The notes: generated by a model not told the origin, from the letters alone. DNA of 37,939 nucleotides from Acholeplasmataceae bacterium (GCA_012718985.1 JAAYBG010000108.1:1-37939), one strand, 5' to 3'. Shown: positions 1-8,577, counted from the first letter of the stretch. Numbers and translations: made by a program.

Positions 1-296
1 ACAGAGGCAATTTTACTATTTCCTTCAACACTTACTGTAATCGTTGCTTCACCGACAGACACTCCAGTGACTAATCCATCGACTACAGTTGCCACCATTT
101 CATTAGAAGATTTCCACACAAATGTTAATCCTGTTAATCCAGCAACATTCGCTGATAATTGGATTTGTTCTTCTTCTTCAACAGATGTCTCACCCGTTAA
201 TGATAGTACATAATCTTTTTCTTCTTCTTTTGGAGTACATGCTGCTAAGAATAAACACGCAAAACTAAATACAAGAATTACCAATATTTTTTTCAT
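1..296 (-). CDS. Lipoprotein with bacterial Ig-like (BIG2) domain, 3' part missing
   Basis: N-terminal part of a surface lipoprotein; the C-terminus lies beyond the left edge. A short basic start is followed by a hydrophobic stretch and the lipobox LAAC (Cys about residue 20), so it should be lipidated and held on the outer face of the membrane. After a Glu/Lys-rich linker, residues about 30-98 read as a BIG2 fold, with the pattern W-K-S-S-N-x-x-V-A-T-V followed by G-L-V-T-G-V-x-x-G-x-A-T-I-T-V. ATG codons lie at 299 and 296. The AAGGTGAGA ribosome binding site fits the one at 296 better (about 6 nt spacing). A sigma-A promoter precedes it. Function is unknown: BIG2 domains occur in adhesins and other cell-surface proteins. 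Confidence 0.8.
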   Translation of the reverse strand, partial: MKKILVILVFSFACLFLAACTPKEEEKDYVLSLTGETSVEEEEQIQLSANVAGLTGLTFVWKSSNEMVATVVDGLVTGVSVGEATITVSVEGNSKIAS

Positions 297-324
297 CATT
301 TCTCACCTTTTTATCAACGGTATT

Positions 325-353
325 ATTATACCCGATTTTTTTTACTATTACAA
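325..353 (-). promoter_or_regulatory. Sigma-A promoter of the left-edge lipoprotein
   Basis: On the minus strand TTGTAA (348-353) and TATAAT (325-330) are separated by 17 nt. The expected start of transcription lies about 20 nt upstream of the ribosome binding site. Confidence 0.7.
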
Positions 354-358
354 GACTT

Positions 359-1192
359 TCAAACATTCCATTTTACTTCTTTTGAAAAAATCAACTTTTT
401 CTTTGTTTGAGGATGAATAAATTCCATATAATAACAATCTAAATACAATCTTTTTTCTTCGGTTCCATAGAGTTTATCTCCTACAAGGGGATGCCCGATA
501 TGCGATAGATGAACCCTTATCTGATGAGTTCTCCCTGTTTCAAGAATTAATTCCAATAAACTCGTATTTTCATACTCGACAAGCACTTTATAATTAGTGA
601 TTGCTGTTTTTCCTGTTTCACTAACCCCTCTTTTTATTTCCCCATCAACAAGACGAGCAATCGGTAAATTAATTGTTCCTTCTTTTTCAAGAAGTTTACC
701 TGTTACAAGGGCTTGATATTTTTTATTAATACGATTTTTACTTGTTAATTGATGATGAATATATCCATTTTTTGCGACTAAAACCAATCCTGATGTTGCA
801 TAGTCAAGGCGATTTACAATATGAATATTAGAAGTTATTTCTTGATCGATAAAGAAAGCTTTTATTCTAGAAATCAAATTGTCTTCTTGATGACGTCTAG
901 AAGGTTGAATTGCCAAATCATGAGGTTTATTCACTACCATCAAATCATCATCGTTATAGAAAATTTCTAACTCTGATGGATTGGCAACGATTTCTTGATT
1001 CAGCGTTTCATCAAATTCGATTGTTAGGAGGTCGCCCTTTTTTACAAGATGATAATTAAAAGCTTCCTGATGATTAATATACATCTTCCCATAAAGTTTT
1101 ATTTTTCTCGCCAAACGACGAGACAATCCTAAAAGCATGAGGTATTCTTTGATAGAAATTTCTTCTACATCAACTAGATACTCTAATCGCAT
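359..1192 (-). CDS. RluA-family 23S rRNA/tRNA pseudouridine synthase
   Basis: Converts specific uridines of ribosomal RNA (or tRNA) to pseudouridine. The 277 residues show an N-terminal S4-type RNA-binding region (about 15-60, with G-L-S-R-R-L-A) followed by the RluA/RluC/RluD catalytic domain. The active-site motif N-R-L-D-Y-A-T-S-G (about residue 127-135) carries the catalytic Asp, and G-R-T-H-Q-I-R-V-H-L and G-D-K-L-Y-G are the other family signatures. Length is slightly shorter than the usual 290-310. GGAGGGAAA immediately precedes the ATG. It follows the EF-G gene by 46 nt containing a hairpin, so the two may be cotranscribed. Which uridine it modifies cannot be read from sequence, so no RluC/RluD assignment is made. 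Confidence 0.9.
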   Translation of the reverse strand: MRLEYLVDVEEISIKEYLMLLGLSRRLARKIKLYGKMYINHQEAFNYHLVKKGDLLTIEFDETLNQEIVANPSELEIFYNDDDLMVVNKPHDLAIQPSRRHQEDNLISRIKAFFIDQEITSNIHIVNRLDYATSGLVLVAKNGYIHHQLTSKNRINKKYQALVTGKLLEKEGTINLPIARLVDGEIKRGVSETGKTAITNYKVLVEYENTSLLELILETGRTHQIRVHLSHIGHPLVGDKLYGTEEKRLYLDCYYMEFIHPQTKKKLIFSKEVKWNV

Positions 1193-1212
1193 TTTCCCTC
1201 CTCATAGATGAA

Positions 1213-1233
1213 AGGGCTATTTTGAATAGCCCT
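1213..1233 (-). terminator. Intercistronic hairpin after the EF-G gene
   Basis: Perfect 9-bp inverted repeat AGGGCTATT / AATAGCCCT with a 3-nt loop, just after the EF-G stop codon. On the minus strand it is followed by TTTCATC rather than a clean U-tract, and the rluA ribosome binding site begins a few bases later. It may be a weak terminator or an mRNA-stabilising hairpin. Confidence 0.5.
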
Positions 1234-1238
1234 GGTTC

Positions 1239-3299
1239 TTATTTTTCTTTCTTATATTCTTCAATTATTTTCTTAATTAACATTTCAGGAACTTCTTCAT
1301 AACGAACAAACTTACGGGTAAAACGACCGCTTGCTTGTGTCATTGCTTTTAAGTCAGTTGCATATTTAACAATTTCTGCTTCAGGAACTTCAGCAATAAT
1401 TGTTTGCATACCATGACCTTGTTCCATACCTAAAACGCGTCCACGCCTTTTGGTCATATCACCCATGATATCACCAACGAATTCGTCTTTTACTGTAACA
1501 TTTACTTCACAAATTGGTTCTAGAATTGTTGGTTTAATCTTATCGATTGCATTTTTAAATGCTAATCCAGCAGCCAATTTAAATGAAATTTCATTGGAAT
1601 CTACTGGATGATAAGAGCCATAGAACAATGTTGCTTTGATTCCAATGACTGGAAATCCTGCTAATGGTCCATGTTCTAATGTTTCAATTAGACCTTTTTC
1701 AACGGCTGGGAAATAATTTTTTGGAACAGCTCCTCCAACAACTTCTTCAGCAAAGATAAAGTCTTCTTTACATGGTTCAAAGCGAATCCATACATCACCA
1801 AATTGTCCAGCACCACCTGATTGCTTTTTATGTCGACCTTGAGCTTCACCTTTAGCTTTAATTGTTTCACGATAAACAATTTTTGGATCAGAAACATCAA
1901 TTTCAACCTTAAACATATTTTTCATCTTTTCTAAGATGTAACCGATATGAGTCATTCCTTGACCACCAATCAATTGTTGTGCTGTTTCTGGATTTCTTAC
2001 AATTTCAAATGTTTCATCTTCTAATTTTAATTTTTGTAATGAACCAGATAATTTATCTTCATCGTTTTTATTCTTTGGTTGAATAGCCACATAAATGATA
2101 GGGTTTGCGTGTTCATTTTTTGGATAAACAATCGGATCTTTCTTATCACAGAATGTAAGACCATTATAAAATTCTGATACTTTTGCCACACAAGCAATAT
2201 CGCCTGCACTAACAGAATCGATTGGTAATTGTGTTTTTCCCATAACAGTAAATAATTGAGTAATTTTCACTACACTTCCTGTTGATGGTATGAAGACTTC
2301 TTGCCCTACCTTTAATGAACCGGCATATAGTTTAAAGAAACTGATTGTACCAACAAAGGGGTCAATTGTAGTCTTGAAAACATATCCTGCAAGTGGAGCA
2401 TTTTCGCTCATTTCTCTTTTCACCGTTTCATTATTAGTATTAAGACCTTCTTTTAGTGGTCTTTCATTTGGAGCAGGTAAAAAGTCAACAATCATATCCA
2501 ATAAAGCATCGACACCAACATTTTTTAAACCTGCACCTACTAAAATAGGGAATAATTCTGACGCCGAAACTTCTATCTTCAGTCCTTGACGAATTTCCTC
2601 AGCAGTTAATTCTTCACCACTGAAATATTTTTCCATCAGCTCTTCTGTCGCTTCAGCAACTTTTTCCAATAATTGTCCATTAATTTCTTCCACTTTTGCT
2701 GTTAATACAGGAGGAATCGGTCCTTCTTTACAATCCAATCCATTAAATAAAACTGCTTTCTTATTTAGCAAATTAATGAATCCACCAAAATTATTCGTTT
2801 CACCAACAGGCCAAGCAAATGGAGTAGCATTTTTACTTAGTTTACTGGTAATTGAATCGATAACCTCATCAAATTTAACATTCTCTTTATCCATCTTATT
2901 AACAAAAATGATGGTTGGAATTTTACGATTACTTAGTTCTTCCCATACTCTTTCTGTACCGACTTCAACACCTTTAGTAGCATCAATTAAGACTACTGCA
3001 CCATCAGCAACAGATAGAACATTACTAATATCTCCAATAAACTCTTCTGATCCAGGAGTGTCAAGGAAATTAATTTTATTGTTTTTCCATTCACATGGTA
3101 ATAAAGAAGACATCAAAGTTGTTTGTCGGTTTTGCTCTTCAAGAGAATAATCACCAATGGTAGTTTTACGCTCTACTTCACCTTTTTTATCGATAGCTTT
3201 GGTAACAAAAAGTAAAGCTTCTCCCATGCTTGTCTTACCACTTCCCATATGACCAAGCACAGCGACATTTCTAATATTGCTTGTTTTATATTCTTTCAT
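1239..3299 (-). CDS. Translation elongation factor G-like GTPase (divergent, EF-G2 type)
   Basis: GTPase of the EF-G family, which drives translocation of tRNAs and mRNA on the ribosome. All five EF-G domains are present in the 686 residues: P-loop G-H-M-G-S-G-K-T at 16-23, switch I with R-Q-T-T near 58-61, G3 motif D-T-P-G-S at 80-84, N-K-M-D near 135, and a domain IV segment K-Q-S-G-G-A-G-Q-F-G. The P-loop is not the A-H-I-D-A-G-K-T of housekeeping EF-G. The usual His after D-T-P-G is Ser84, and switch I lacks the R-G-I-T-I signature. These features resemble the paralogous EF-G2/FusA2 group, so a housekeeping fusA is expected elsewhere. It has its own promoter and a strong AGGAGGT ribosome binding site. 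Confidence 0.88.
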   Translation of the reverse strand: MKEYKTSNIRNVAVLGHMGSGKTSMGEALLFVTKAIDKKGEVERKTTIGDYSLEEQNRQTTLMSSLLPCEWKNNKINFLDTPGSEEFIGDISNVLSVADGAVVLIDATKGVEVGTERVWEELSNRKIPTIIFVNKMDKENVKFDEVIDSITSKLSKNATPFAWPVGETNNFGGFINLLNKKAVLFNGLDCKEGPIPPVLTAKVEEINGQLLEKVAEATEELMEKYFSGEELTAEEIRQGLKIEVSASELFPILVGAGLKNVGVDALLDMIVDFLPAPNERPLKEGLNTNNETVKREMSENAPLAGYVFKTTIDPFVGTISFFKLYAGSLKVGQEVFIPSTGSVVKITQLFTVMGKTQLPIDSVSAGDIACVAKVSEFYNGLTFCDKKDPIVYPKNEHANPIIYVAIQPKNKNDEDKLSGSLQKLKLEDETFEIVRNPETAQQLIGGQGMTHIGYILEKMKNMFKVEIDVSDPKIVYRETIKAKGEAQGRHKKQSGGAGQFGDVWIRFEPCKEDFIFAEEVVGGAVPKNYFPAVEKGLIETLEHGPLAGFPVIGIKATLFYGSYHPVDSNEISFKLAAGLAFKNAIDKIKPTILEPICEVNVTVKDEFVGDIMGDMTKRRGRVLGMEQGHGMQTIIAEVPEAEIVKYATDLKAMTQASGRFTRKFVRYEEVPEMLIKKIIEEYKKEK

Positions 3300-3342
3300 T
3301 AATTATACCTCCTATAAAAGAAAACCTATTCGCACTATTATT

Positions 3343-3370
3343 ATTATACTATAGTATTTGTTTTTTTCAA
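3343..3370 (-). promoter_or_regulatory. Promoter of the EF-G-like gene
   Basis: Minus-strand TTGAAA (3365-3370), 16-nt spacer, TATAAT (3343-3348). It lies in the gap after the potD terminator, about 44 nt before the start codon. Confidence 0.65.
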
Positions 3371-3408
3371 AAGGTTTTTTTATTTATTTTATAAAACATT
3401 TTTAGTTT

Positions 3409-3430
3409 AAAAAAAGAGCTAAGCTCTTTT
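3409..3430 (-). terminator. Rho-independent terminator of the pot operon
   Basis: Stem AAAAGAGC / GCTCTTTT with a 3-nt loop (3412-3430), followed on the minus strand by a seven-T run (3415 down to 3409). The potD TAG stop codon (3419-3421) lies inside the hairpin. Confidence 0.85.
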
Positions 3431-4846
3431 GCTTAGTCTCTTGTTTCTTACTTTCTTTGATTTGTTATTGAAATAATAAATTATTACTCCTCCAGCAATA
3501 ATCACCACAATAATAACGATAGCCCAGATGGAAATAACGCTTCCCTTTACTCTTTGCCACATTTCCAATACTGCTTCATTGCGGTCGCCAAAATCCTCCA
3601 TCACACCACAACGAGCAATAATTGTTTCATCAGGATATTGTGCATCAAATTGGCGTCCTCTTTCATTGATTTTAACAATCGCTTTTCCATCGGTTAATTT
3701 TTCATTTGATAATGTTCCCTGGAAAAAGTAAGTTAAATCGACTTCCTCCCCATCTTCATCACCATACCAATCGATAATTTGATCAAAAATAGCATCTCCA
3801 GCGATTGCAGAGGTATAACCTATTTTATTCATGTTCTTTACAGCAACTTCCGGCAAAGATAAATAATTGATAAAATCAGATGCAAGCTGAATATTAGCAC
3901 CTTTCGGCATTACCCAACCATCAAACCATACATTGCTTCCTTCTTGAGGAACGATATAATTCAAATTCATGTCGTTTTCTTCTTCCGCAGTATCCATTGC
4001 ATAGACTGCATCACCACTCCAAGCGAAATTGATATCAATCTTACCTGTAACAATGTCTTTTTTACCACTATCTACTTCAAAACCATAAATATTTTTTTTC
4101 ATTTGATTTAAGGCTTCTTCTACCTTGGCCAAGGTTTCTGAATCAGTTCTATTCATAATCGCAGTTATTTGATTTTGATAGGTATGAGCATCAATTTTAC
4201 CCGCTACAAAATCACCAGATAGTCGATCTAATTCTTCTTTATAAACATAAAACACACCGATAATGTAAGTGTCGCGAACACTATTTTTTGCCGTTGCTTT
4301 ATTTTTATAGGCTTCATTCCATAAAATAGTCCAGCTATTAATATCCTCTTCGTTCACTTTTTCAGGATTATAAATAAATCCCATCGTCCCCCACATATAT
4401 CCAACAGCGTAATCTTCCCAACCATTTTCAAGAAACAAATTCTTTAAATAAGGAGAAGCATAGGCTTGATAATTAGGGATTAAATCTAAATCAATCTTTT
4501 CTAATAGATTTTCTCTGATCATTTTTTGAATCATATAGTCAGATGGACAAACTAAATCATAAGTCGTTTTTCCTGTTTTTAATGTGTTTAACATTAATTC
4601 ATTGGTTTCAAACATATCATAGACAACAGTTACTGTTTTCCCTGTCCTCGCTTTATAATCCGCTGCCCATTCTTCCATAACAGAAGGTCCTACTTTATTT
4701 CCATCTTCGTCTTTACCATCCTCAATATATTCATACCAATTATATACTCGTAAAGTTAAGTTTTCTTCTTCAGCATGAATTGTTGACTGTGTTAGTAAAA
4801 AAACAGTAATAATCATGACTAATAAAGAAAGAATTGTTTTTCTCAT
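3419..4846 (-). CDS. potD: Spermidine/putrescine ABC transporter substrate-binding protein with C-terminal membrane anchor
   Basis: Captures polyamines outside the cell and delivers them to the PotBC channel. It has a Sec-type signal peptide with a likely cleavage site after I-H-A (about residue 25) and the family opening L-R-V-Y-N-W-Y-E-Y-I. A periplasmic-binding-protein fold follows, with I-N-F-A-W-S-G-D-A and W-F-D-G-W-V-M-P-K-G-A. No lipobox Cys is present. Instead residues about 430-460 form a hydrophobic helix (I-W-A-I-V-I-I-V-V-I-I-A-G-G-V) ending in a strongly basic tail, so the protein is probably tethered by its C-terminus. At 475 residues it is much longer than typical PotD (about 350). 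It is the last gene of the operon, 2 nt after potC. Exact substrate preference is not predictable. Confidence 0.9.
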   Translation of the reverse strand: MRKTILSLLVMIITVFLLTQSTIHAEEENLTLRVYNWYEYIEDGKDEDGNKVGPSVMEEWAADYKARTGKTVTVVYDMFETNELMLNTLKTGKTTYDLVCPSDYMIQKMIRENLLEKIDLDLIPNYQAYASPYLKNLFLENGWEDYAVGYMWGTMGFIYNPEKVNEEDINSWTILWNEAYKNKATAKNSVRDTYIIGVFYVYKEELDRLSGDFVAGKIDAHTYQNQITAIMNRTDSETLAKVEEALNQMKKNIYGFEVDSGKKDIVTGKIDINFAWSGDAVYAMDTAEEENDMNLNYIVPQEGSNVWFDGWVMPKGANIQLASDFINYLSLPEVAVKNMNKIGYTSAIAGDAIFDQIIDWYGDEDGEEVDLTYFFQGTLSNEKLTDGKAIVKINERGRQFDAQYPDETIIARCGVMEDFGDRNEAVLEMWQRVKGSVISIWAIVIIVVIIAGGVIIYYFNNKSKKVRNKRLSKRA

Positions 4847-4848
4847 TT

Positions 4849-5646
4849 TTATATTTGCTCCTTTCTAATTCCATTGTTATTTTTTGTCCTTGCATTAACA
4901 ATAATCAAAACGATTAAAATCACAACAAAAATAATCGTTGATAAGGCTCTTAATGCAGGAGGCAATGCTCCTTTTCGCGCAGTTGCACCATAGACATAAG
5001 TGCTTAGTGTTTGAAAAGAATTATTGCGGGTAAAAGCGGTAATAATATAATCATCTAGCGATAAAGTTATCGCTAAAATAAATCCTGAAAATACTCCGGG
5101 AATAATCTCCGGTACAATCACTTTCCACAGTGCTGTATTTGGTGTTGCTCCTAAATCAAGGGCTGCCTCATAAATACTAGGATCCATTTGTTTTAGTTTG
5201 GGAGTTACGCTTAACACCACGAAAGGAACAGTCAAAACGACATGACCTATTAATAACGTGATAAAATTGAATTCTACGCCAACAAAAACAAATAAAATGG
5301 TTAGCGATAAAGCTGTTACAATTTCTGCGTTCAATACTGGTATTTGCGAAATGGCCTCCATACTCTTTTTTACTTTTCTTCCACTATAAAAAATTCCTAT
5401 TGCTCCCAATGTTCCTAGGATTGTTGAAACGACACTAGAAACAATTGCTACCATCAATGTATTATATAATGATTCCATAATATCTTTATTTTTAAACATC
5501 AAATGATACAATTCAAAAGAAAATCCATTCCATGTACCAATATTTTGTGTATTAGTGAAACTAAAAATAGCCAAGACGATTAATGGTGCATACATAAAAA
5601 GCAACATAATTGAGATATAGGCTTTTGCTAATATTTTTTTTACCAT
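4849..5646 (-). CDS. potC: Spermidine/putrescine ABC transporter permease PotC
   Basis: One of the two membrane subunits forming the polyamine import channel. The 265 residues contain about six hydrophobic segments and the binding-protein-dependent permease EAA loop (E-A-A-L-D-L-G-A-T-P, about residues 165-175), which docks on the PotA ATPase. The sequence ...S-L-D-D-Y-I-I-T-A-F is characteristic of PotC. It overlaps the end of potB by 7 nt, and GAGGTAG before the ATG lies within potB, which suggests coupled translation. Confidence 0.93.
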   Translation of the reverse strand: MVKKILAKAYISIMLLFMYAPLIVLAIFSFTNTQNIGTWNGFSFELYHLMFKNKDIMESLYNTLMVAIVSSVVSTILGTLGAIGIFYSGRKVKKSMEAISQIPVLNAEIVTALSLTILFVFVGVEFNFITLLIGHVVLTVPFVVLSVTPKLKQMDPSIYEAALDLGATPNTALWKVIVPEIIPGVFSGFILAITLSLDDYIITAFTRNNSFQTLSTYVYGATARKGALPPALRALSTIIFVVILIVLIIVNARTKNNNGIRKEQI

Positions 5647-6437
5647 AGACTACCTCGTATATCTTCCTGACTTTGAACGTTCTTTGTTAATAGCATTGTA
5701 ACACCAATGATTATTAACATAATCAAAGCAATTAAACTACCACTATGCCACTGTCCTTGATCAAAATTCAATTGAATTGTATTACCAATTAATTGAATTT
5801 TATTTTCTCCCATAACATCGCTGATAACAAAGGATGACATGGTAGGCATGAAAACCATCGTTGCCGCACTGATTACTCCTGGCATTGTCATGGGAATAAT
5901 TGTCTTAACGAAAGTTTGTCGCTTATTTGCTCCTAAATCATAAGAAGCTTCAATTAAACTTTTATCCATTTTCAACATCGTTGTATACAAAGGTAAAATA
6001 GTAAAAGGTAAATAATTGTATACCATACCAATCATCGTCGCTAAGTATGGATATTCCCCTCCATTGATTCCTATCCAATATAATAAATCCCTTGTAGCGG
6101 CAATTCGCAATACAAAGTTAATCCACATTGGCATAGCGAAGAGCATGACGATGACTTTGCTATTATTATATTGTTTATTACTCAAAATCATAGCTACAGG
6201 ATAACCAAATAATAAGCAAAGGGCAGTATTGCCAAACCCAATTAGAGCGCTAATTAATAAAACGCTGAGTTTTGTATTATCACTAAAGAAGGAAACAAAG
6301 TTATTTAATGTTAATTTACCATTATTATCAGTAAAAGCATAATATACGATTAATAACAAGGGAAAGACAACGAAAAATAGTAAAAATAACGCATAAGGCA
6401 AAGTTAATTGTTTACGTGAAAATCTAATCCTTGACAT
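5640..6437 (-). CDS. potB: Spermidine/putrescine ABC transporter permease PotB
   Basis: Second channel subunit of the polyamine importer: 265 residues with about six membrane segments and the EAA loop E-A-S-Y-D-L-G-A-N-K (about residues 163-172). The N-terminus (S-R-K-Q-L-T-L-P-Y-A-L-F-L-L) and the M-P-M-W-I-N-F-V-L-R segment are typical of PotB. Its start lies 14 nt inside the end of potA and its end overlaps potC by 7 nt, so the three genes form a tightly coupled block with expected equal stoichiometry of PotB and PotC. Confidence 0.93.
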   Translation of the reverse strand: MSRIRFSRKQLTLPYALFLLFFVVFPLLLIVYYAFTDNNGKLTLNNFVSFFSDNTKLSVLLISALIGFGNTALCLLFGYPVAMILSNKQYNNSKVIVMLFAMPMWINFVLRIAATRDLLYWIGINGGEYPYLATMIGMVYNYLPFTILPLYTTMLKMDKSLIEASYDLGANKRQTFVKTIIPMTMPGVISAATMVFMPTMSSFVISDVMGENKIQLIGNTIQLNFDQGQWHSGSLIALIMLIIIGVTMLLTKNVQSQEDIRGSLW

Positions 6438-7938
6438 AGTTTTTCGCCTCTTGTTTTAAAGTCATTTTAATATTCTCGGGAAGAATGGCGATACTAACTG
6501 TATCAAATTCATTCCACAAATATTCGGTATCCACTACAAAATCATCATAATCTTTTGTTCTGACAATAACCTGATAATGGTCACCTTTATAGATAATGGA
6601 AACAATTTGACCTACAACATTGCCTTCTTCTTCATTATCACTGATATCAATGTCCTTTAATCCTACCTCTACTTTTACAGGAGCATCGGTCAAATCATAA
6701 ACGACTCCTTTAGCATCAACCAAATATCCATCTTCATCAAGAGTAGAATTAGGAATCAATTGGGTTACATCACATTCAAATTCTCCCTCAGCAAAAACGA
6801 CTTTGTTATTTTTATCAATATGGCCTTCATAAACATTGCTGATAAAATCCTTTTTCATGATATGAATATCGAATGGTTTAATATAGATACTCATCGTTTG
6901 ATTAATATCATGTTCTTTTGTATCATGGATGATAACCTCATTTTTACCAACCATCATCGTATATTCATAATAAACACCTTTAAAGATTTTACTAACTAGC
7001 TTACCATTGACCATCCCAATGTCTTTTTCCATCAAGAAAATATCTTCTGGACGAACAATAACATCAACTTTTTCATTTTTCTCGAAGTCATCAACCATAT
7101 CAAAAACATGATTGATAAATAACACTTTCTTTTCATCGGTGATGGTACCATTATATAAATTGCTTTCGCCGATGAAATCCGCTACAAAAGCATTTTTAGG
7201 CTCATTATAAATATCCGTTGGAGTTCCTATTTGTTGGATTATGCCATCATTCATAACTACTATCGTATCAGACATCGTTAATGCTTCTTCTTGATCATGA
7301 GTCACATAAATGAAAGTGATTCCTAGTTTTTTATGCATTGCCTTTAACTCTAATTGCATTTCTTTTCTCATTTTTAAGTCTAGTGCTCCTAGAGGTTCAT
7401 CGAGAAGAAGAATTTCTGGTTCGTTAACAATCGCTCTGGCGATAGCGACACGTTGTTGTTGACCACCTGACAAAGTGGAGATGTCTCGTGCCTCAAATTC
7501 TTCTAAGTCAACTATTTTTAAAGCTTTCGTTACTTTTTCATCGATTTCCTCAACCGTTAGTTTTCTTTCAATCTCAATAGTTTCCCCTTTTTTATTGACT
7601 TTTGTTTCTTTTATTTTTTTCATTTTTAGGCCAAAAGCAATATTATCATAAACATCATAATGAGGAAATAATGCATATCGCTGAAAAACAGTATTTACTG
7701 GTCTTTTAAAAGGAGGTAATAAAGTTATGTCTTGTCCATTCAACAATATTTTTCCTGTTGTTGGCATTTCAAAACCAGCAATCATTCTTAAGGTTGTTGT
7801 TTTACCACAACCTGATGGACCTAAGAAAGTAATAAATTCCCCTTTCTTAACGTATAGATTAAAATCATCAACAACAGTATTACCATTAAATTGCTTTGAT
7901 ACACCGATTAATTCTATAATTACATTTTTCTTTTTCAT
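6424..7938 (-). CDS. potA: Spermidine/putrescine ABC transporter ATPase PotA, C-terminally extended
   Basis: Cytoplasmic ATPase that powers polyamine import. It shows Walker A G-P-S-G-C-G-K-T-T (about 41-49), signature L-S-G-G-Q-Q-Q-R, Walker B I-L-L-L-D-E-P and the switch His in T-H-D-Q-E-E-A. Two features make it 504 residues rather than about 370. A Lys/Glu-rich insertion of roughly 25 residues sits between Walker A and the signature (about 105-130). After the normal TOBE region a second TOBE-like unit follows: V-S-K-I-F-K-G-V-Y-Y-E-Y and, about 130 residues later, V-S-I-I-Y-K-G-D-H-Y-Q-V. It starts 14 nt after the XRE regulator gene and is the first transporter gene of the operon. Confidence 0.93.
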   Translation of the reverse strand: MKKKNVIIELIGVSKQFNGNTVVDDFNLYVKKGEFITFLGPSGCGKTTTLRMIAGFEMPTTGKILLNGQDITLLPPFKRPVNTVFQRYALFPHYDVYDNIAFGLKMKKIKETKVNKKGETIEIERKLTVEEIDEKVTKALKIVDLEEFEARDISTLSGGQQQRVAIARAIVNEPEILLLDEPLGALDLKMRKEMQLELKAMHKKLGITFIYVTHDQEEALTMSDTIVVMNDGIIQQIGTPTDIYNEPKNAFVADFIGESNLYNGTITDEKKVLFINHVFDMVDDFEKNEKVDVIVRPEDIFLMEKDIGMVNGKLVSKIFKGVYYEYTMMVGKNEVIIHDTKEHDINQTMSIYIKPFDIHIMKKDFISNVYEGHIDKNNKVVFAEGEFECDVTQLIPNSTLDEDGYLVDAKGVVYDLTDAPVKVEVGLKDIDISDNEEEGNVVGQIVSIIYKGDHYQVIVRTKDYDDFVVDTEYLWNEFDTVSIAILPENIKMTLKQEAKNYVKD

Positions 7939-7952
7939 AGTATAATTCCTTC

Positions 7953-8489
7953 TTAAAAATTAGGGGGACTTGTCACCCATATAATTTTCGCAATCTTATT
8001 TGTTGCATTTTTAATAAAATGGTTTTTATCAGTAGTAAAATAGAATGTTTCTCCTTTATGACAAACAAGGCTCTTTCCACCAATGATAATCATAATTTCA
8101 CCCTCTAAAACATATCCAAATTCTTGTCCTTCATGGGGCATATCAATGGTAGTTTGACTATTAGCTAATAACTTAAAGAGAATTGGTTCCATTTGATTCT
8201 TTTGGCTGTTTGGAACTAACCAAGTAATCGTATGGTCCTTTTCTTCCTTAACAATATAGTCTTCATCAGTAAAGACTATTTTTTCATCTTCATCATTATC
8301 GCTGAAAAATTCTTTGAGATTTGTTCCTAGTGCGACCAAAATATCCGTTAATGTACTAATAGAAGGACTTGTTAAATCATTTTCAATCTGCGATATATAT
8401 CCTTTTGTTAGCTCACAACGATCAGCAAGTTCTTCTTGTGTGAGTTGACACAAGACACGTAACCTTTTTATCTTTATTCCGATATTCAT
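7953..8489 (-). CDS. XRE-family regulator with C-terminal cupin domain, likely repressor of potABCD
   Basis: DNA-binding regulator of 178 residues. It has an N-terminal XRE helix-turn-helix (about 4-60: L-T-Q-E-E-L-A-D-R then K-G-Y-I-S-Q-I-E-N) and a C-terminal cupin (about 105-178: M-P-H-E-G-Q-E-F-G-Y-V-L-E-G-E) that presumably binds a small ligand. This PuuR-like architecture is common upstream of polyamine genes in Bacillota. A GTG at 8501 could add four residues, but it sits inside the GTGAGG ribosome binding site and the ATG at 8489 has ideal spacing, so the latter is chosen. It is the first gene of the pot operon, and palindromes just upstream suggest autoregulation. Polyamine as the cupin ligand is inference. 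Confidence 0.9.
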   Translation of the reverse strand: MNIGIKIKRLRVLCQLTQEELADRCELTKGYISQIENDLTSPSISTLTDILVALGTNLKEFFSDNDEDEKIVFTDEDYIVKEEKDHTITWLVPNSQKNQMEPILFKLLANSQTTIDMPHEGQEFGYVLEGEIMIIIGGKSLVCHKGETFYFTTDKNHFIKNATNKIAKIIWVTSPPNF

Positions 8490-8511
8490 TTTATTCCTCA
8501 CTTTCTATTAA

Positions 8512-8527
8512 ACATTAAGTTTAATGT
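8512..8527 (-). promoter_or_regulatory. Promoter-proximal operator-like palindrome
   Basis: Inverted repeat ACATTAA-GT-TTAATGT between the pot promoter and the regulator start codon. It shares the core TTAAGTTTAAT with the second palindrome at 8540-8554, where the core lies in the opposite orientation. Confidence 0.6.
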
Positions 8528-8539
8528 GTTTTATATAAT

Positions 8540-8554
8540 TAAACTTAAAGTTTA
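8540..8554 (-). promoter_or_regulatory. Second operator-like palindrome of the pot operon
   Basis: Inverted repeat TAAACTT-A-AAGTTTA placed about 15-30 nt downstream of the expected transcription start. With the palindrome at 8512-8527 it makes a pair suited to repression by the XRE-cupin protein encoded immediately downstream. Confidence 0.6.
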
Positions 8555-8577
8555 GTAAATGTAAACAACGCAGATAT

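Noticed and set aside
1239-3299. Tetracycline-resistance ribosomal protection protein (TetM-like)
   Set aside because: Overall size is similar, but the EF-G2-type P-loop and the domain IV motif K-Q-S-G-G-A-G-Q-F-G fit the EF-G paralogue group better.
5640-6437. Possible frameshifted fusion of potA, potB and potC because of overlaps
   Set aside because: Each gene has its own start codon and full domain set, and the overlaps of 7-14 nt are normal translational coupling.
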